A stretch of 64,000 nucleotides of DNA, from contig NZ_JAMWYS010000036.1 of NCBI RefSeq assembly GCF_023914155.1, forward strand, positions 248,001 to 312,000, given 5' to 3'. The translations under genes and the position numbers were made by a program. Origin of the DNA: Solitalea agri (GTDB taxonomy: Bacteria; Bacteroidota; Bacteroidia; Sphingobacteriales; Sphingobacteriaceae). Below the pieces are notes generated by a model. It saw only the letters and a program-made list of their open reading frames with translations. It searched no databases and was not told the DNA's origin. Numbering within the stretch: position 1 is the stretch's first letter; the number at the start of each line of letters is the position of its first letter. Shown here piece after piece: positions 1 through 8,792 of the stretch.

Positions 1-152
1 AAACTGTTGATTTACAGCTATTCAAAGGTAGCTGTTGTGCCTTCAAAATCAAAATGTAAGGCATTGAGTATTTGAGAACTATCGTTTTAATGTGCATAAA
101 ATGCCGGTTTTGCACACCTTAATTATTTTTCATTTTATTTATTTTTGGTTGT

Positions 153-1541
153 ATGAGTCAGCATTCTTCGCAATTTCTCACCGATGCCGAATTAAAGGCT
201 TTTGATCTTGAGCATCGTCGTAAGATCAACTACAATATAAATAAATATGATACAGCCGTAGCCAGAGGTATTTCACGGTTTTTTGACCTCGAAAACTCCC
301 GGAAGAAAGCCAATATCATTAAATGGCGTACGATTGAGAACCTTGAAAAATATTTGGTTGAATTTGAAGCCAACTTTACCCGAAAAGGAGGCAAGGTAAT
401 TTGGGCCAATAATGCCGATGAGGCCAACAAGGAGATTCTGGAAATCTTTAAAAAACATGATGCCAAAACGATGGTAAAGTCGAAATCGATGACTACCGAA
501 GAGATTGAACTGAATGAGTTTTTGGAACATCATGGTATTGAAGCCCTCGAAACCGACTTGGGAGAATATATTGTTCAGTTGCTGGGGCAAAAGCCTTACC
601 ACATTGTAACGCCTGCAATGCATCTTTCTAAAGAAGATATTGCCAAACTTTTTCATGAGAAATTTGGAACACCAATAGAATCAACGCCTGAGCAGCTTAC
701 CCAAAAAGCCAGAGAGCTTTTGCGTAATAAATACGTAACTGCCGATATAGGAATTAGTGGCGGAAATTTTTTGATTGCCGATACCGGTAGTGTTTGCTTA
801 ACCGAGAATGAAGGTAACGCCCGTCTATCCACCACTTTTCCAAAAGTTCACATCGCAATTGTTGGTATTGAAAAGATTATACCCAGCATTTATGACCTGG
901 ACTTATTCTGGCCCCTTTTGGCTACTCATGGTACCGGTCAGAACTTAACGGTTTATAACTCCGTTATTAGCGGTCCAAAGCAACCTGAAGAAATGGATGG
1001 TCCGGAAGAAATGTATGTGGTTTTATTGGATAATGGTCGGACAAATCTGCTGGCTCAGAAAGAACAGCGACAAGGCTTATATTGTATTCGCTGTGGGGCT
1101 TGTTTAAATGGATGCCCGGTTTATAAAAACATTGGAGGTCATTCTTACGAAACCACTTATAGTGGCCCGATCGGCTCCATTATAACACCTCATATGAGTG
1201 GAATGGAGGAGTTTAAGCATTTAAGTTATGCGTCCAGTTTATGCGGAAAATGCTCTGAAGTTTGTCCTGTTCATATTGATATTCATAAAATGTTATTGCT
1301 GAACAGGCGGGACGCAGTAAATGAAAATCTTGCACCTAAGTCGGAAATGTGGACCTGGTATTTTTGGAAGAAAGGTATGATGAAACGAAGCTTCATGAAC
1401 ATGTTAGGAGGGAAGTGGAAGTCGTTTTTTCTTAAAAAATTTGCAAGTAAAACATGGGGTAAACGACGAGAGCTTCCAGCTTTGGCTCCAAAGTCATTCA
1501 ATGAACAATGGCGCGAATTGCATAAGAATAACACTAAGTAA
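153..1541 (+). CDS. lutB: LutB-like lactate utilization iron-sulfur protein
   Basis: This 462-residue protein has the LutB/YkgF layout: an N-terminal LUD domain followed by a ferredoxin-like part. Two cysteine clusters are visible, C311-x2-C314-x2-C317-x3-C321 and C364-x2-C367-x3-C371, fitting two 4Fe-4S clusters. In the known LutABC system this cytoplasmic protein works with LutA and LutC to oxidise L-lactate to pyruvate. No lutA or lutC is seen to its right; they may lie left of the window or elsewhere. The ATG at 153 gives a normal length and the N-terminus begins with the family's usual Q-F-L-x-D-A pattern. Function is inferred from the family. Confidence 0.88.
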   Translation: MSQHSSQFLTDAELKAFDLEHRRKINYNINKYDTAVARGISRFFDLENSRKKANIIKWRTIENLEKYLVEFEANFTRKGGKVIWANNADEANKEILEIFKKHDAKTMVKSKSMTTEEIELNEFLEHHGIEALETDLGEYIVQLLGQKPYHIVTPAMHLSKEDIAKLFHEKFGTPIESTPEQLTQKARELLRNKYVTADIGISGGNFLIADTGSVCLTENEGNARLSTTFPKVHIAIVGIEKIIPSIYDLDLFWPLLATHGTGQNLTVYNSVISGPKQPEEMDGPEEMYVVLLDNGRTNLLAQKEQRQGLYCIRCGACLNGCPVYKNIGGHSYETTYSGPIGSIITPHMSGMEEFKHLSYASSLCGKCSEVCPVHIDIHKMLLLNRRDAVNENLAPKSEMWTWYFWKKGMMKRSFMNMLGGKWKSFFLKKFASKTWGKRRELPALAPKSFNEQWRELHKNNTK

Positions 1542-1543
1542 AA

Positions 1544-1604
1544 AGTCCTCAGTCAGCAGTTGCCAGTTTGCATACTGCTGACTTGTGACTGCTGACTCAG
1601 GACT
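1544..1604. repeat. Intergenic inverted repeat with 7/14-nt phasing
   Basis: Two 16-nt arms (1544-1559 and 1589-1604) are inverted copies with one mismatch. Between and within them the 10-mer ACTGCTGACT recurs 14 nt apart (1574 and 1588). It fills the gap between the convergent ends of lutB and the small Arc-like gene. There is no T tract, so it is not a canonical terminator. Similar structures lie near 3981, 14012, 24195, 34240 and 35075. Confidence 0.7.
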
Positions 1605-1607
1605 GAA

Positions 1608-1787
1608 TCATTCTTCTTTCTCGTTCTCGTCTTTTAACTTGAAATTCTTATTGTATTTTTTGATCGCATCGAAAAGTATATACTCAATCTGGCCATTAAC
1701 ACTTCTGAATTCAGCAGCGGCCCAACGTTCAAGCTCTTTCAGCATTTCAGGGTTCAGTCGGAGTACAAACGGTTTTTTTGCAGCCAT
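1608..1787 (-). CDS. Arc-family ribbon-helix-helix-like small protein
   Basis: This 59-codon frame begins MAAKKPFVLRLNPEMLKELE and continues with a segment containing W22, SVNGQIEYIL and a lysine/glutamate-rich tail. A short basic strand with F-V-L-R-L-N followed by two helices, the second introduced by S-V-N-G-Q-I, is the signature of Arc/MetJ-type ribbon-helix-helix proteins, which usually bind DNA as dimers. It lies 29 nt downstream of the broken SPFH gene on the same strand, a neighbour pair I recall from other Bacteroidota. DNA binding is inferred; the target is unknown. Confidence 0.7.
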   Translation of the reverse strand: MAAKKPFVLRLNPEMLKELERWAAAEFRSVNGQIEYILFDAIKKYNKNFKLKDENEKEE

Positions 1788-1816
1788 TCTTTTAAGATAT
1801 TCTAATTACTTCGGAA

Positions 1817-2657
1817 TTAATTATATAGTGTTCCGGCATTTAATACAGGGCTCACGGCTTTTTCAGCGCAAAGAACCACTAATAAGTTGCTCACCATAGC
1901 TGCTTTACGTTCCTCATCTAAATGAACAATCTCTCGTTCCGATAGCTTTTCAAGTGCCATTTGCACCATGCCCACGGCTCCTTCAACAATTTGCTTACGG
2001 GCAGCAACCACAGCGGTGGCCTGCTGACGTTGCAGCATGGCTGGGTGCATAAGCCAGGTGACTGATACGTGCCTCTAAAACGGTGATTCCGGCAGGAGCA
2101 AGTCGTTCATTAAGTTCTTTCTCCAGCATTTCGTTCACTTTGTCAGCTCCATCGCGTAAAGTTAGAGTCGCGTTTTCATCTTCCAGGTTATCATATGGGC
2201 AGCTACCGGCTAAATGCCGTACCGCTGCCTCACTTTGGATGTTCACGTATTGGGTGTAATTATCCACCGAAAAAGTTGCTTTTGCAGTATCGTTCACCTG
2301 CCAAACAATTACCGCAGCAATTTCAATAGGGTTACCCATCTTATCATTCACTTTTAACGATTGACCATTCAGGTTTCTGGCCCTTAATGAAACCGACTGT
2401 TTTTTATACAAGGGATTCACAAAGAATAAACCATTCGCTTTTACTGTGCCTACATAAGTTCCAAAAAAAGTTAATACTCTGGATTCATTTGGGTTGATAA
2501 TGATGATACCCATAAATGAGATAATAGCAACCAGAAATAATAAGATTCCTAACGGTATAATGGCTGCGATAAATGAGAATGCAGTGCCGGCTAAGCATAA
2601 TACTGCGAAACCTAACATGGCAAAGCCTGAGATAGGTGTTTTAATTTTTTCGTTCAT
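1817..2657 (-). pseudogene. SPFH/band-7 domain protein, frameshifted
   Basis: The first frame (start 2657) encodes two N-terminal hydrophobic helices (about residues 12-52) and a band-7/SPFH domain, reading well to [10 protein letters not shown]. It then runs into unrelated residues [15 protein letters not shown] and a stop at 1995. The family's C-terminal part ([20 protein letters not shown] onward, ending NAGTLYN) continues in another frame down to 1817. Intact relatives read APEIAAAMLQRQQ at this point, so about 11 nt seem to be missing near 2043. SPFH proteins are membrane scaffolds. The gene is probably inactive, or makes a C-terminally truncated protein. An assembly error is less likely because the loss is not in a homopolymer. 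Confidence 0.82.
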
Positions 2658-3073
2658 TGGGGTAAATAGTTAATATCATTTTGATATCACAATACTATAT
2701 AATTAAATCGATAATGGCAAGGGCTTGATGGTTAAAATGAATGGGTTTCATAAAGAAATAAGTGTTGAAAAGATGACTTTTTTAGGAATAGGGGATGTGT
2801 AAATTCGTGGTATGGGTCGCAGGAATTTTGGACGAAAAGTATCGCCAGGATCAAAGATGGCAAAATTGAGGAGGTCTTAAATCACTGTGTTTTTTTAAAC
2901 AATGCATCATAGTTAGTGTTCACATTAAACCTAAATAGCTTATACTTGTGAAAGTAACTGCATTATAAAAGTATTGTATGTTTTACAAATTGGATTTTTG
3001 TTGACTAAATCCAGGAGGCAAACACCTTACTTAAGTTGCTGTTAGCTGATTTGTTAACGAATATATTTTACTC
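2658..3073. other. 416-nt intergenic region, little recognisable
   Basis: This gap between the divergent SPFH pseudogene and a zinc-ribbon gene must hold promoters for both, but I could not pick a convincing TTG/TAnnTTTG pair. The only coding-like item is a 22-codon, very basic frame at 2812-2880 on the plus strand (starts MGRRNFGRK, ends AKLRRS), with no clear ribosome-binding site. It could be chance or a gene remnant. Confidence 0.4.
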
Positions 3074-3286
3074 ATGAGCATTTTTTCGAAGAAAACACCT
3101 GAGCCTGTTCAAATAAAAGGGAAGAAATTAGTTTGCCCTATTTGTCAAAACCAATTATTTTTTTCAAGGGAAGCTCAACTTAATACTTCTGTCACTACAT
3201 TTTTTAATATCGATTGGGCGGATAAATCAGCAGTTTGTTATGTTTGTTCAGACTGCACTTATATATTTTGGTTTCTCGGAGAATGA
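3074..3286 (+). CDS. Small zinc-ribbon-like protein of unknown function
   Basis: The 70-residue product carries C21-P-I-C24 and C58-S-D-C61 knuckles plus C55, a spacing typical of a single zinc ribbon. There is no signal peptide or membrane segment, so it should be cytoplasmic. Many Bacteroidota encode short proteins of this sort (K-x-L-x-C-P-I-C near the start, C-x2-C near the end); I do not know a function. It ends 13 nt before the convergent aat gene, with no terminator visible between them. Confidence 0.6.
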   Translation: MSIFSKKTPEPVQIKGKKLVCPICQNQLFFSREAQLNTSVTTFFNIDWADKSAVCYVCSDCTYIFWFLGE

Positions 3287-3299
3287 TCCTATGAAACGC

Positions 3300-3962
3300 T
3301 TATAAAAGACAATCCTTTTCAGCCTCCACATCCAGTATTAATAAAAAATCTTCCAGCGGAATACTTTGGCCGCCGAGGCTTTTTAAATGCTCGGTTTCCA
3401 TTTGGCAATCAATGATGGAGAAGGGAAATTGCTGGGCCAGGTAAATGAAAGCTGCTTTTGAAGCATTGCTGACTAAGTGGAACATAGATTCGCCAAAAAA
3501 CACTCGTCCTAAGTTTATGCCGTATAATCCGCCTACCAGTTCTTCTTTCTGCCAAACCTCAACAGAATGAGCATAGCCCAGTTGATGGAGTTGGATATAA
3601 GCTTGCTGCATTTCTTTTGTGATCCAAGTGTCGGGTTGATCTTTTCTGACTATGTATTTGCAGCTAGCAATCACCTGTTCAAAGTTTTGGTTAACAGTGA
3701 TCTTAAACTTATTGCTGCGCATAACCTGCCGCATGCTTTTTGAAACCACCACATTTTTTGGAAACAATACAAAACGTGGATTAGGGGCATGCCATAAAAT
3801 CGGATCCTCTTCTGAATACCAAGGGAATATTCCGTTTCGATAGGCTAACAATAAACGTTCGGGTCGAAGGTCGCCACCAAAAGCAAGCAAACCATCTTCC
3901 TCGGCTAGTAATGGATGGGGGAAAACAAGATCGTCAGAAAGTTCATAAATGGGCATAAACAA
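3300..3962 (-). CDS. aat: Leucyl/phenylalanyl-tRNA--protein transferase
   Basis: The 220-residue protein matches Aat. It has the N-terminal FPHPLLAEEDGLLAFGGDL block, the RNGIFPWYSEEDPILWHAPNPR block, and the GGLYGINLGRVFFGESMF block. Aat transfers Leu or Phe from tRNA to proteins with N-terminal Arg or Lys, marking them for ClpS/ClpAP degradation in the N-degron pathway. Length is normal. The start at 3962 is followed at codon 3 by a second Met, which could also serve. It lies downstream of the 810-residue MG2/plug gene on the same strand, separated by an inverted-repeat gap. Confidence 0.93.
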   Translation of the reverse strand: MFMPIYELSDDLVFPHPLLAEEDGLLAFGGDLRPERLLLAYRNGIFPWYSEEDPILWHAPNPRFVLFPKNVVVSKSMRQVMRSNKFKITVNQNFEQVIASCKYIVRKDQPDTWITKEMQQAYIQLHQLGYAHSVEVWQKEELVGGLYGINLGRVFFGESMFHLVSNASKAAFIYLAQQFPFSIIDCQMETEHLKSLGGQSIPLEDFLLILDVEAEKDCLL

Positions 3963-3964
3963 AG

Positions 3965-4034
3965 ATAAATTTTAGATTTAAGACCTGAGATTTTAGTCGT
4001 CTCGATTCAAACCTCAGGTCTTTAATCTTAAATA
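3965..4034. repeat. Intergenic imperfect inverted repeat
   Basis: The 9-nt arms AGACCTGAG (3981-3989) and CTCAGGTCT (4013-4021) are perfectly inverted, and pairing continues imperfectly outward through TTTAGATTTA and TAATCTTAAA. It fills nearly all of the gap between the 4037 stop and the aat start. No T tract follows. The compact layout resembles the other heptamer-like intergenic repeats in this window. Confidence 0.6.
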
Positions 4035-4036
4035 CG

Positions 4037-6469
4037 CTACAATTCCTGATTTACAATCAGTTTTTTATCCTCGTAATAAATGGTTCCATTTACCGATATT
4101 CCTTCTGCTCTGATTGCCAGTTCTTTTATTTCCTTAGGAATGGCAAATTTGAATTGTGCTTTGCCGGTCGAATCGGTTTTAAGATCCGGCTTCCAATAAA
4201 TGCTGGCATATTTCTGATAAGTCTCCGATTCAGGAGAAAGAACATATTTTGGGGTATAAAATGCAACTGGTTTTGCATAACCTTTCACAATAAATTGACG
4301 TGAACTGCTGATTCCATCAGGTCCAAAGTCAATTACTTCTCTGCGTGTTACCACACTGATTGAGCCATTGCTGCCAAGACCTCCTAACATGGAGTTTCCT
4401 GATTTATTAACAGCAATAGCTTCGATGTCCTGAACAGGAATGATAGATAAATAGCTTAGATCATTCATAACCATACCATCTACAATTAATGTAGGGTTAT
4501 GATTGCCTGTGAAACTATTCGCACCTCGTCCCATATTAATTATAAGCTCATCGAGGCCAGTTCTAGTGACTTGTAAAAAGAACTCATTTCTAAGTAAGTC
4601 CTCAATACGTGTGTAACGGTTATAGTTTTCTTTGGTAATCACATATGTTCTATCATTCATAGAACGATAAATACTTCCTTCAAACGGATCCTTTTTCTTC
4701 TCTGTTCTTACAACTACTTCTTTCAACTCAAATAGCTTTTCAGTTAATGGTTTGATATAGGTGTTTGAAGGAGAAATCCAATTTGAGAGGACATTAAACT
4801 TGTTAATCGTAATGGTGCTATCCAGTTTCTGATAAACAATGTTTGCTTTCAGATTACGGTTCCATGAACTTCCTTTAACAGTAGAAGCTGATAGTATTAC
4901 TTTCCCGGAATCGCTTAAATAAAGATTATTAAATGAAACACGCCCATTTTCATCTACAGGTTCTGATGTTATTAGGTTGTCATTAGGTGCAAAAAGTGAG
5001 ACCTGTGAATTTTTTTCAGGTTTTCCTTTGAAGCGGTTTTCTGCTGTTGCCTGGATCGTATAACCGTTTTCAAACTCATATTTAATACCTGGAACTTTAT
5101 CAATTAAAAGATCAGGCCATTCATATCGTCGCCAGCCTTGAGTCAATAATAAATTATCAAGCTCGAATAAACGTTTTGCATTATTAATTTCTTCAAAGTA
5201 GTAGTTAGGGGACTCAATTGTACCCTTAACGGCAGAACTTAATAGCACGTCTGCCAATAAAGAGCTATTAAAGTTATTGCCTATAGTACTTGAAGGCAAT
5301 ATCGAAAAGCTAAGATCGGTGATAATTGCTTTTCCTGCAGTGTCCAAAGTGTTTGCCTCAATGGTTAATGTGTCATTCTGAAGAACTGATTTGATGTTGA
5401 GAGCGCCTTTTAATGATTTTGAATTATTGAAAATAACCCGTTCGGCAAGCGGTTTAAAATCAGCATTGAAAATAGTGATACAGTTGATCCCTGGTCCGAG
5501 TACTGACCGGTCGATTGAAAAGGACGTTTCGGTTCCGTTAAACTTCGCATAGCTCGACTGATAAATGTTTCCGTTGTTATGAATAAATACGTGAACTAAT
5601 TTATCTTTCAAATTATCTACCGTTATCTGATTGCTTTTTAAACTTACCAGTACTTTTTGGGGCATTAAATTGTTTACCAGCATGGCTATACCCGTTGGAG
5701 TAGGTGTTGGTAATGTGATCTCTTTTATTTGTCCATTAGGTAGTCTTACACCTAGCTTATAAGGCTCTTTGCTCGCTGAATACATGGCAAAATTTCCAAT
5801 GCCAAATTTGTTGGTTGCAAAATTCTGGATGGTATCATTCTTTGAATTTAATATCCAACAATTTGTTTCTGAACCATGTCCGTTTGGCAAAGTAACTTTA
5901 ATTCCAAAATGATTATCAGCTTTTTCTACATACTGTCCACCTTCAGGAAATACCTGAACATCAACGTCGGTTGTGGTGCTTGTAGCATGAGTAACAACTG
6001 GTTGATCCTGTGTCTGATTGCCTACGGATATAACAGTAATAGTTTGAGTTGCAAAAGTTTGTTCGTTAAAATTGCGCATCCAATTGGTATAAGCTCTTAA
6101 TGTATATGTGCCACTTTTACTGTCGTGGTTTAACCTGAAAAAGCTATTGGAAGTACCCTCTGATATAAATAGAATTTTGCGCTCCACCAGTTTGCCGTTA
6201 TTGTCAAATAACTCTGCATAGAGTTTATTGGTTTCCATTGAGCTGGAACGATTTGCCGGATCATACACATATGCCTTAAACCAGATATTATCTCCGGAGA
6301 GGTATGATGATCGGTTAACCTGTAAGTAAACCCGTTCCCTTTTTTGTGCAAAGTATTTGGAATAAGGGTCAATAAGTTTCTTTTTTAACATTTCAAGGAA
6401 TGGGTCATCGGCCAAGGAATTAAGACTAACGGCTAACAACGCAGTAATTAAAAAAAACTTTGTTTTCAT
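4037..6469 (-). CDS. Exported MG2-domain / TonB-plug-domain protein
   Basis: I start this protein at the ATG at 6469 (810 residues), because MKTKFFLITALLAVSLNSLA is a clear signal peptide; the longer open frame would run into the divergent E1 gene. An alpha-2-macroglobulin MG2-like domain (R-V-Y-L-Q-V-N-R-S-S-Y-L-S-G-D, about residues 45-140) is followed by beta-sandwich-like sequence. A TonB-receptor plug-like domain (about 570-700, with NPTLIVDGMVMND and GSNGSISVVTRR) sits near the C-terminus, but no beta-barrel follows. Bacteroidota have many such plug-without-barrel proteins in the periplasm or outer membrane. A helper role for a TonB transporter is plausible but unproven. Confidence 0.75.
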   Translation of the reverse strand: MKTKFFLITALLAVSLNSLADDPFLEMLKKKLIDPYSKYFAQKRERVYLQVNRSSYLSGDNIWFKAYVYDPANRSSSMETNKLYAELFDNNGKLVERKILFISEGTSNSFFRLNHDSKSGTYTLRAYTNWMRNFNEQTFATQTITVISVGNQTQDQPVVTHATSTTTDVDVQVFPEGGQYVEKADNHFGIKVTLPNGHGSETNCWILNSKNDTIQNFATNKFGIGNFAMYSASKEPYKLGVRLPNGQIKEITLPTPTPTGIAMLVNNLMPQKVLVSLKSNQITVDNLKDKLVHVFIHNNGNIYQSSYAKFNGTETSFSIDRSVLGPGINCITIFNADFKPLAERVIFNNSKSLKGALNIKSVLQNDTLTIEANTLDTAGKAIITDLSFSILPSSTIGNNFNSSLLADVLLSSAVKGTIESPNYYFEEINNAKRLFELDNLLLTQGWRRYEWPDLLIDKVPGIKYEFENGYTIQATAENRFKGKPEKNSQVSLFAPNDNLITSEPVDENGRVSFNNLYLSDSGKVILSASTVKGSSWNRNLKANIVYQKLDSTITINKFNVLSNWISPSNTYIKPLTEKLFELKEVVVRTEKKKDPFEGSIYRSMNDRTYVITKENYNRYTRIEDLLRNEFFLQVTRTGLDELIINMGRGANSFTGNHNPTLIVDGMVMNDLSYLSIIPVQDIEAIAVNKSGNSMLGGLGSNGSISVVTRREVIDFGPDGISSSRQFIVKGYAKPVAFYTPKYVLSPESETYQKYASIYWKPDLKTDSTGKAQFKFAIPKEIKELAIRAEGISVNGTIYYEDKKLIVNQEL

Positions 6470-6483
6470 AAATAAGGGTATAT

Positions 6484-6505
6484 AAATAAATAGATAGATA
6501 GATAA
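6484..6505. repeat. Short TAGA tandem repeat in divergent promoter gap
   Basis: Between the divergent starts at 6469 and 6595 the sequence reads AAATAAATAGATAGATAGAT, a run of four-base units. It would lie in the 5' leader or promoter of the MG2/plug gene. Only about three and a half perfect units are present, so slippage-driven variation is possible but modest. Confidence 0.45.
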
Positions 6506-6594
6506 GAGAGGTAAATGAAAGTTCATAATAATAACAAAATTTTCATTTGTAACATATTGCAAAATATCGAAAATATTCTTCATCTTGTTCAACC

Positions 6595-8613
6595 ATGGAA
6601 CCATCAATCGAAACCTTAGAAAACACTGTTTATATGAAATTTGATCATAAGCAGTACTCAAATGAAACGCTCATCGAACTGTATAAGAACCTTCTTCGTC
6701 CCAGGATGATAGAAGAAAAAATGCTCATCCTTCTGCGACAAGGGAAAGTAGGGAAGTGGTTTTCGGGTATAGGTCAGGAAGCTATTTCAGTAGGGGCAAC
6801 GATGGCTATGAAAGGTGATGAGTACATTTTGCCAATGCACCGAAATTTAGGTGTTTTTACCAGCAGAAATATTCCACTAGAACGATTAGTTGCGCAATGG
6901 CAAGGGAAAATGAGTGGTTTTACGAAAGGTCGCGACAGGTCATTTCACTTCGGTACACAGGAGCATAAAATTGTTGGGATGATCTCGCATCTGGGACCAC
7001 AATTGGCCTTGGCCGATGGTATTTCTTTGGCCGATAGAATCGAGAATCGGTTTAGAGCTACCCTGGTTTTTACCGGTGAAGGTGCTACCAGCGAAGGCGA
7101 TTTCCATGAGGCATTAAACGTTGCTTCTGTTTGGAATCTTCCCGTGATTTTTATCATTGAAAATAATGGCTACGGACTTTCAACTCCAACTTCAGAGCAG
7201 TATAAGTGTGAAAGTTTGGTGGATAGGGCTAAAGGTTATGGAATGGAGGGTATTAAGATTGATGGAAACAATGTACTCGAAGTTTACGACACTATAAGGC
7301 GCATTGCTGATGAAATTCGCTATACGCCTCGTCCGGTTTTGATTGAGTGCATGACCTTTAGAATGCGTGGCCATGAAGAGGCATCGGGTACCAAATATGT
7401 TCCTAAAGAATTATTTGAAGAATGGCGATCTAAAGATCCGGTTCTGAATTTTGAAAATCACCTGCTTCAACAAGGGGTGATCACCTTGGATTATATTGGT
7501 GAATTGAAAATTCGCAATAAAATAGAAATTGATAATGCTATTGATATGGCATTTTCGGAGGTTGATATAGTGGCTGATACAGAAACGGAAGTAGCCGATA
7601 TGTATGCACCGGTGAAAGAGGAGCCGATTGAACCTTTGTCGGAATTAAAATCTGAAAAACGTTATTTAGATGCTATTTCGGATGCCATGCGTCAGGCTAT
7701 GCAACGTCACTCAAACCTGGTAATTATGGGACAAGACGTTGCAGAATACGGCGGGGCCTTTAAAATTACTCAAGGTTTTGTTGAAGAGTTTGGCAAAGCA
7801 AGAGTGCGCAATACGCCGATTTGTGAATCTGCAATTGTTGGGGCTGGATTTGGCCTTTCAATTAATGGTTACAAGGCCATTGTAGAAATGCAGTTTGCTG
7901 ATTTTGTTACCTGCGGATTTAATCAGATTGTGAATAACCTGGCAAAAAGCCACTACCGCTGGGGACAAAAAGCCGATGTGGTAGTGCGTATGCCTACAGG
8001 TGCCGGCACCGGAGCAGGTCCTTTCCACTCGCAAAGTAATGAAGCCTGGTTTGTGAAAACACCTGGTTTAAAAGTGGTTTATCCTGCATTTCCGTCGGAT
8101 GCAAAAGGGCTATTGGCCGCCTCAATTGAAGATCCGAATCCGGTTATTTTTTTCGAACACAAATATTTATATCGCGGGATTACCGAGGAAATCCATGACG
8201 ATTATTACACCACTCCGATTGGCAAAGCCAGATTAGTGAAAGAGGGAGATGAGATCTCTATAATTACCTATGGTTTGGGAGTACACTGGGCACTTGATTA
8301 CCTGAAAGAGCACCCGGAAATATCAGCTGATGTGCTTGACTTGCGTACACTTTTACCATGGGATGTTGAGGCAGTAACCGAAACCGTTAAGAAAAATGGT
8401 AAAGTATTGATTCTCCATGAAGATACGCTTTGCTGTGGCATTGGTGCCGAAATCTCCGCTTACATTGCCGAACATTTGTTCAATTATCTCGATAGTCCGG
8501 TTATGCGTTGTGCTAGCTTGGATACCGCAATTCCGATGAACAAAGCGTTGGAAGATAATTTTATGGCCAAGGCAAGGCTGGATGAATCGATTAAAAAACT
8601 GTTGAGTTATTAA
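6595..8613 (+). CDS. Fused 2-oxo acid dehydrogenase E1 (alpha+beta)
   Basis: This 672-residue protein joins the E1 alpha and beta subunits in one chain, as is common in Bacteroidota. The alpha half (about 1-330) holds the thiamine-diphosphate motif G161-E-G ending N190-N-G. The beta half (about 350-672) starts with YLDAISDAMRQAM and has MGQDVAEYGGAF and the FFEHKYLYR block. The enzyme decarboxylates a branched-chain 2-oxo acid or pyruvate and passes the acyl group to an E2 lipoyl protein; E2 and E3 are not in the window. Similarity to 2-oxoisovalerate dehydrogenases makes the branched-chain substrate more likely. An alternative start is Met14. Confidence 0.88.
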   Translation: MEPSIETLENTVYMKFDHKQYSNETLIELYKNLLRPRMIEEKMLILLRQGKVGKWFSGIGQEAISVGATMAMKGDEYILPMHRNLGVFTSRNIPLERLVAQWQGKMSGFTKGRDRSFHFGTQEHKIVGMISHLGPQLALADGISLADRIENRFRATLVFTGEGATSEGDFHEALNVASVWNLPVIFIIENNGYGLSTPTSEQYKCESLVDRAKGYGMEGIKIDGNNVLEVYDTIRRIADEIRYTPRPVLIECMTFRMRGHEEASGTKYVPKELFEEWRSKDPVLNFENHLLQQGVITLDYIGELKIRNKIEIDNAIDMAFSEVDIVADTETEVADMYAPVKEEPIEPLSELKSEKRYLDAISDAMRQAMQRHSNLVIMGQDVAEYGGAFKITQGFVEEFGKARVRNTPICESAIVGAGFGLSINGYKAIVEMQFADFVTCGFNQIVNNLAKSHYRWGQKADVVVRMPTGAGTGAGPFHSQSNEAWFVKTPGLKVVYPAFPSDAKGLLAASIEDPNPVIFFEHKYLYRGITEEIHDDYYTTPIGKARLVKEGDEISIITYGLGVHWALDYLKEHPEISADVLDLRTLLPWDVEAVTETVKKNGKVLILHEDTLCCGIGAEISAYIAEHLFNYLDSPVMRCASLDTAIPMNKALEDNFMAKARLDESIKKLLSY

Positions 8614-8635
8614 TTTTAAATTCACAATAAAGCGC

Positions 8636-8666
8636 AAGCTCTGTCTGAAAGGGCAGGGCTTTTTTT
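8636..8666 (+). terminator. Rho-independent terminator after E1 gene
   Basis: Arms AAGCTCTGTC (8636-8645) and GGCAGGGCTT pair with two G-U wobbles around a short loop and run into a T tract. It sits 23 nt after the E1 stop codon. Confidence 0.8.
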
Positions 8667-8792
8667 ATTGTAAATTGATTTATTTTAAGCGGCCATCAAG
8701 AACCCGCTAGATAATTTTCAATGCTGATGGTGAATTTCATTTATGCGGTTTTTATTGAAATTAAGTAACTTAATAGTTAAAACTGCTTCCAT

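Noticed and set aside
140-147. TATTTTTG, an exact TAnnTTTG match just before lutB
   Set aside because: The start codon lies 6 nt later, so the transcript would be leaderless, and the nearest TTG is 27 nt upstream, too far.
1585-1899. 104-codon plus-strand frame, Ser/Phe-rich
   Set aside because: It lies opposite the Arc-like gene and the end of the SPFH gene, and has low-complexity composition typical of a shadow frame.
6470-6661. 64-residue N-terminal extension of the MG2/plug protein
   Set aside because: It would bury the signal peptide at 6469 and overlap the divergent E1 gene by 67 nt.
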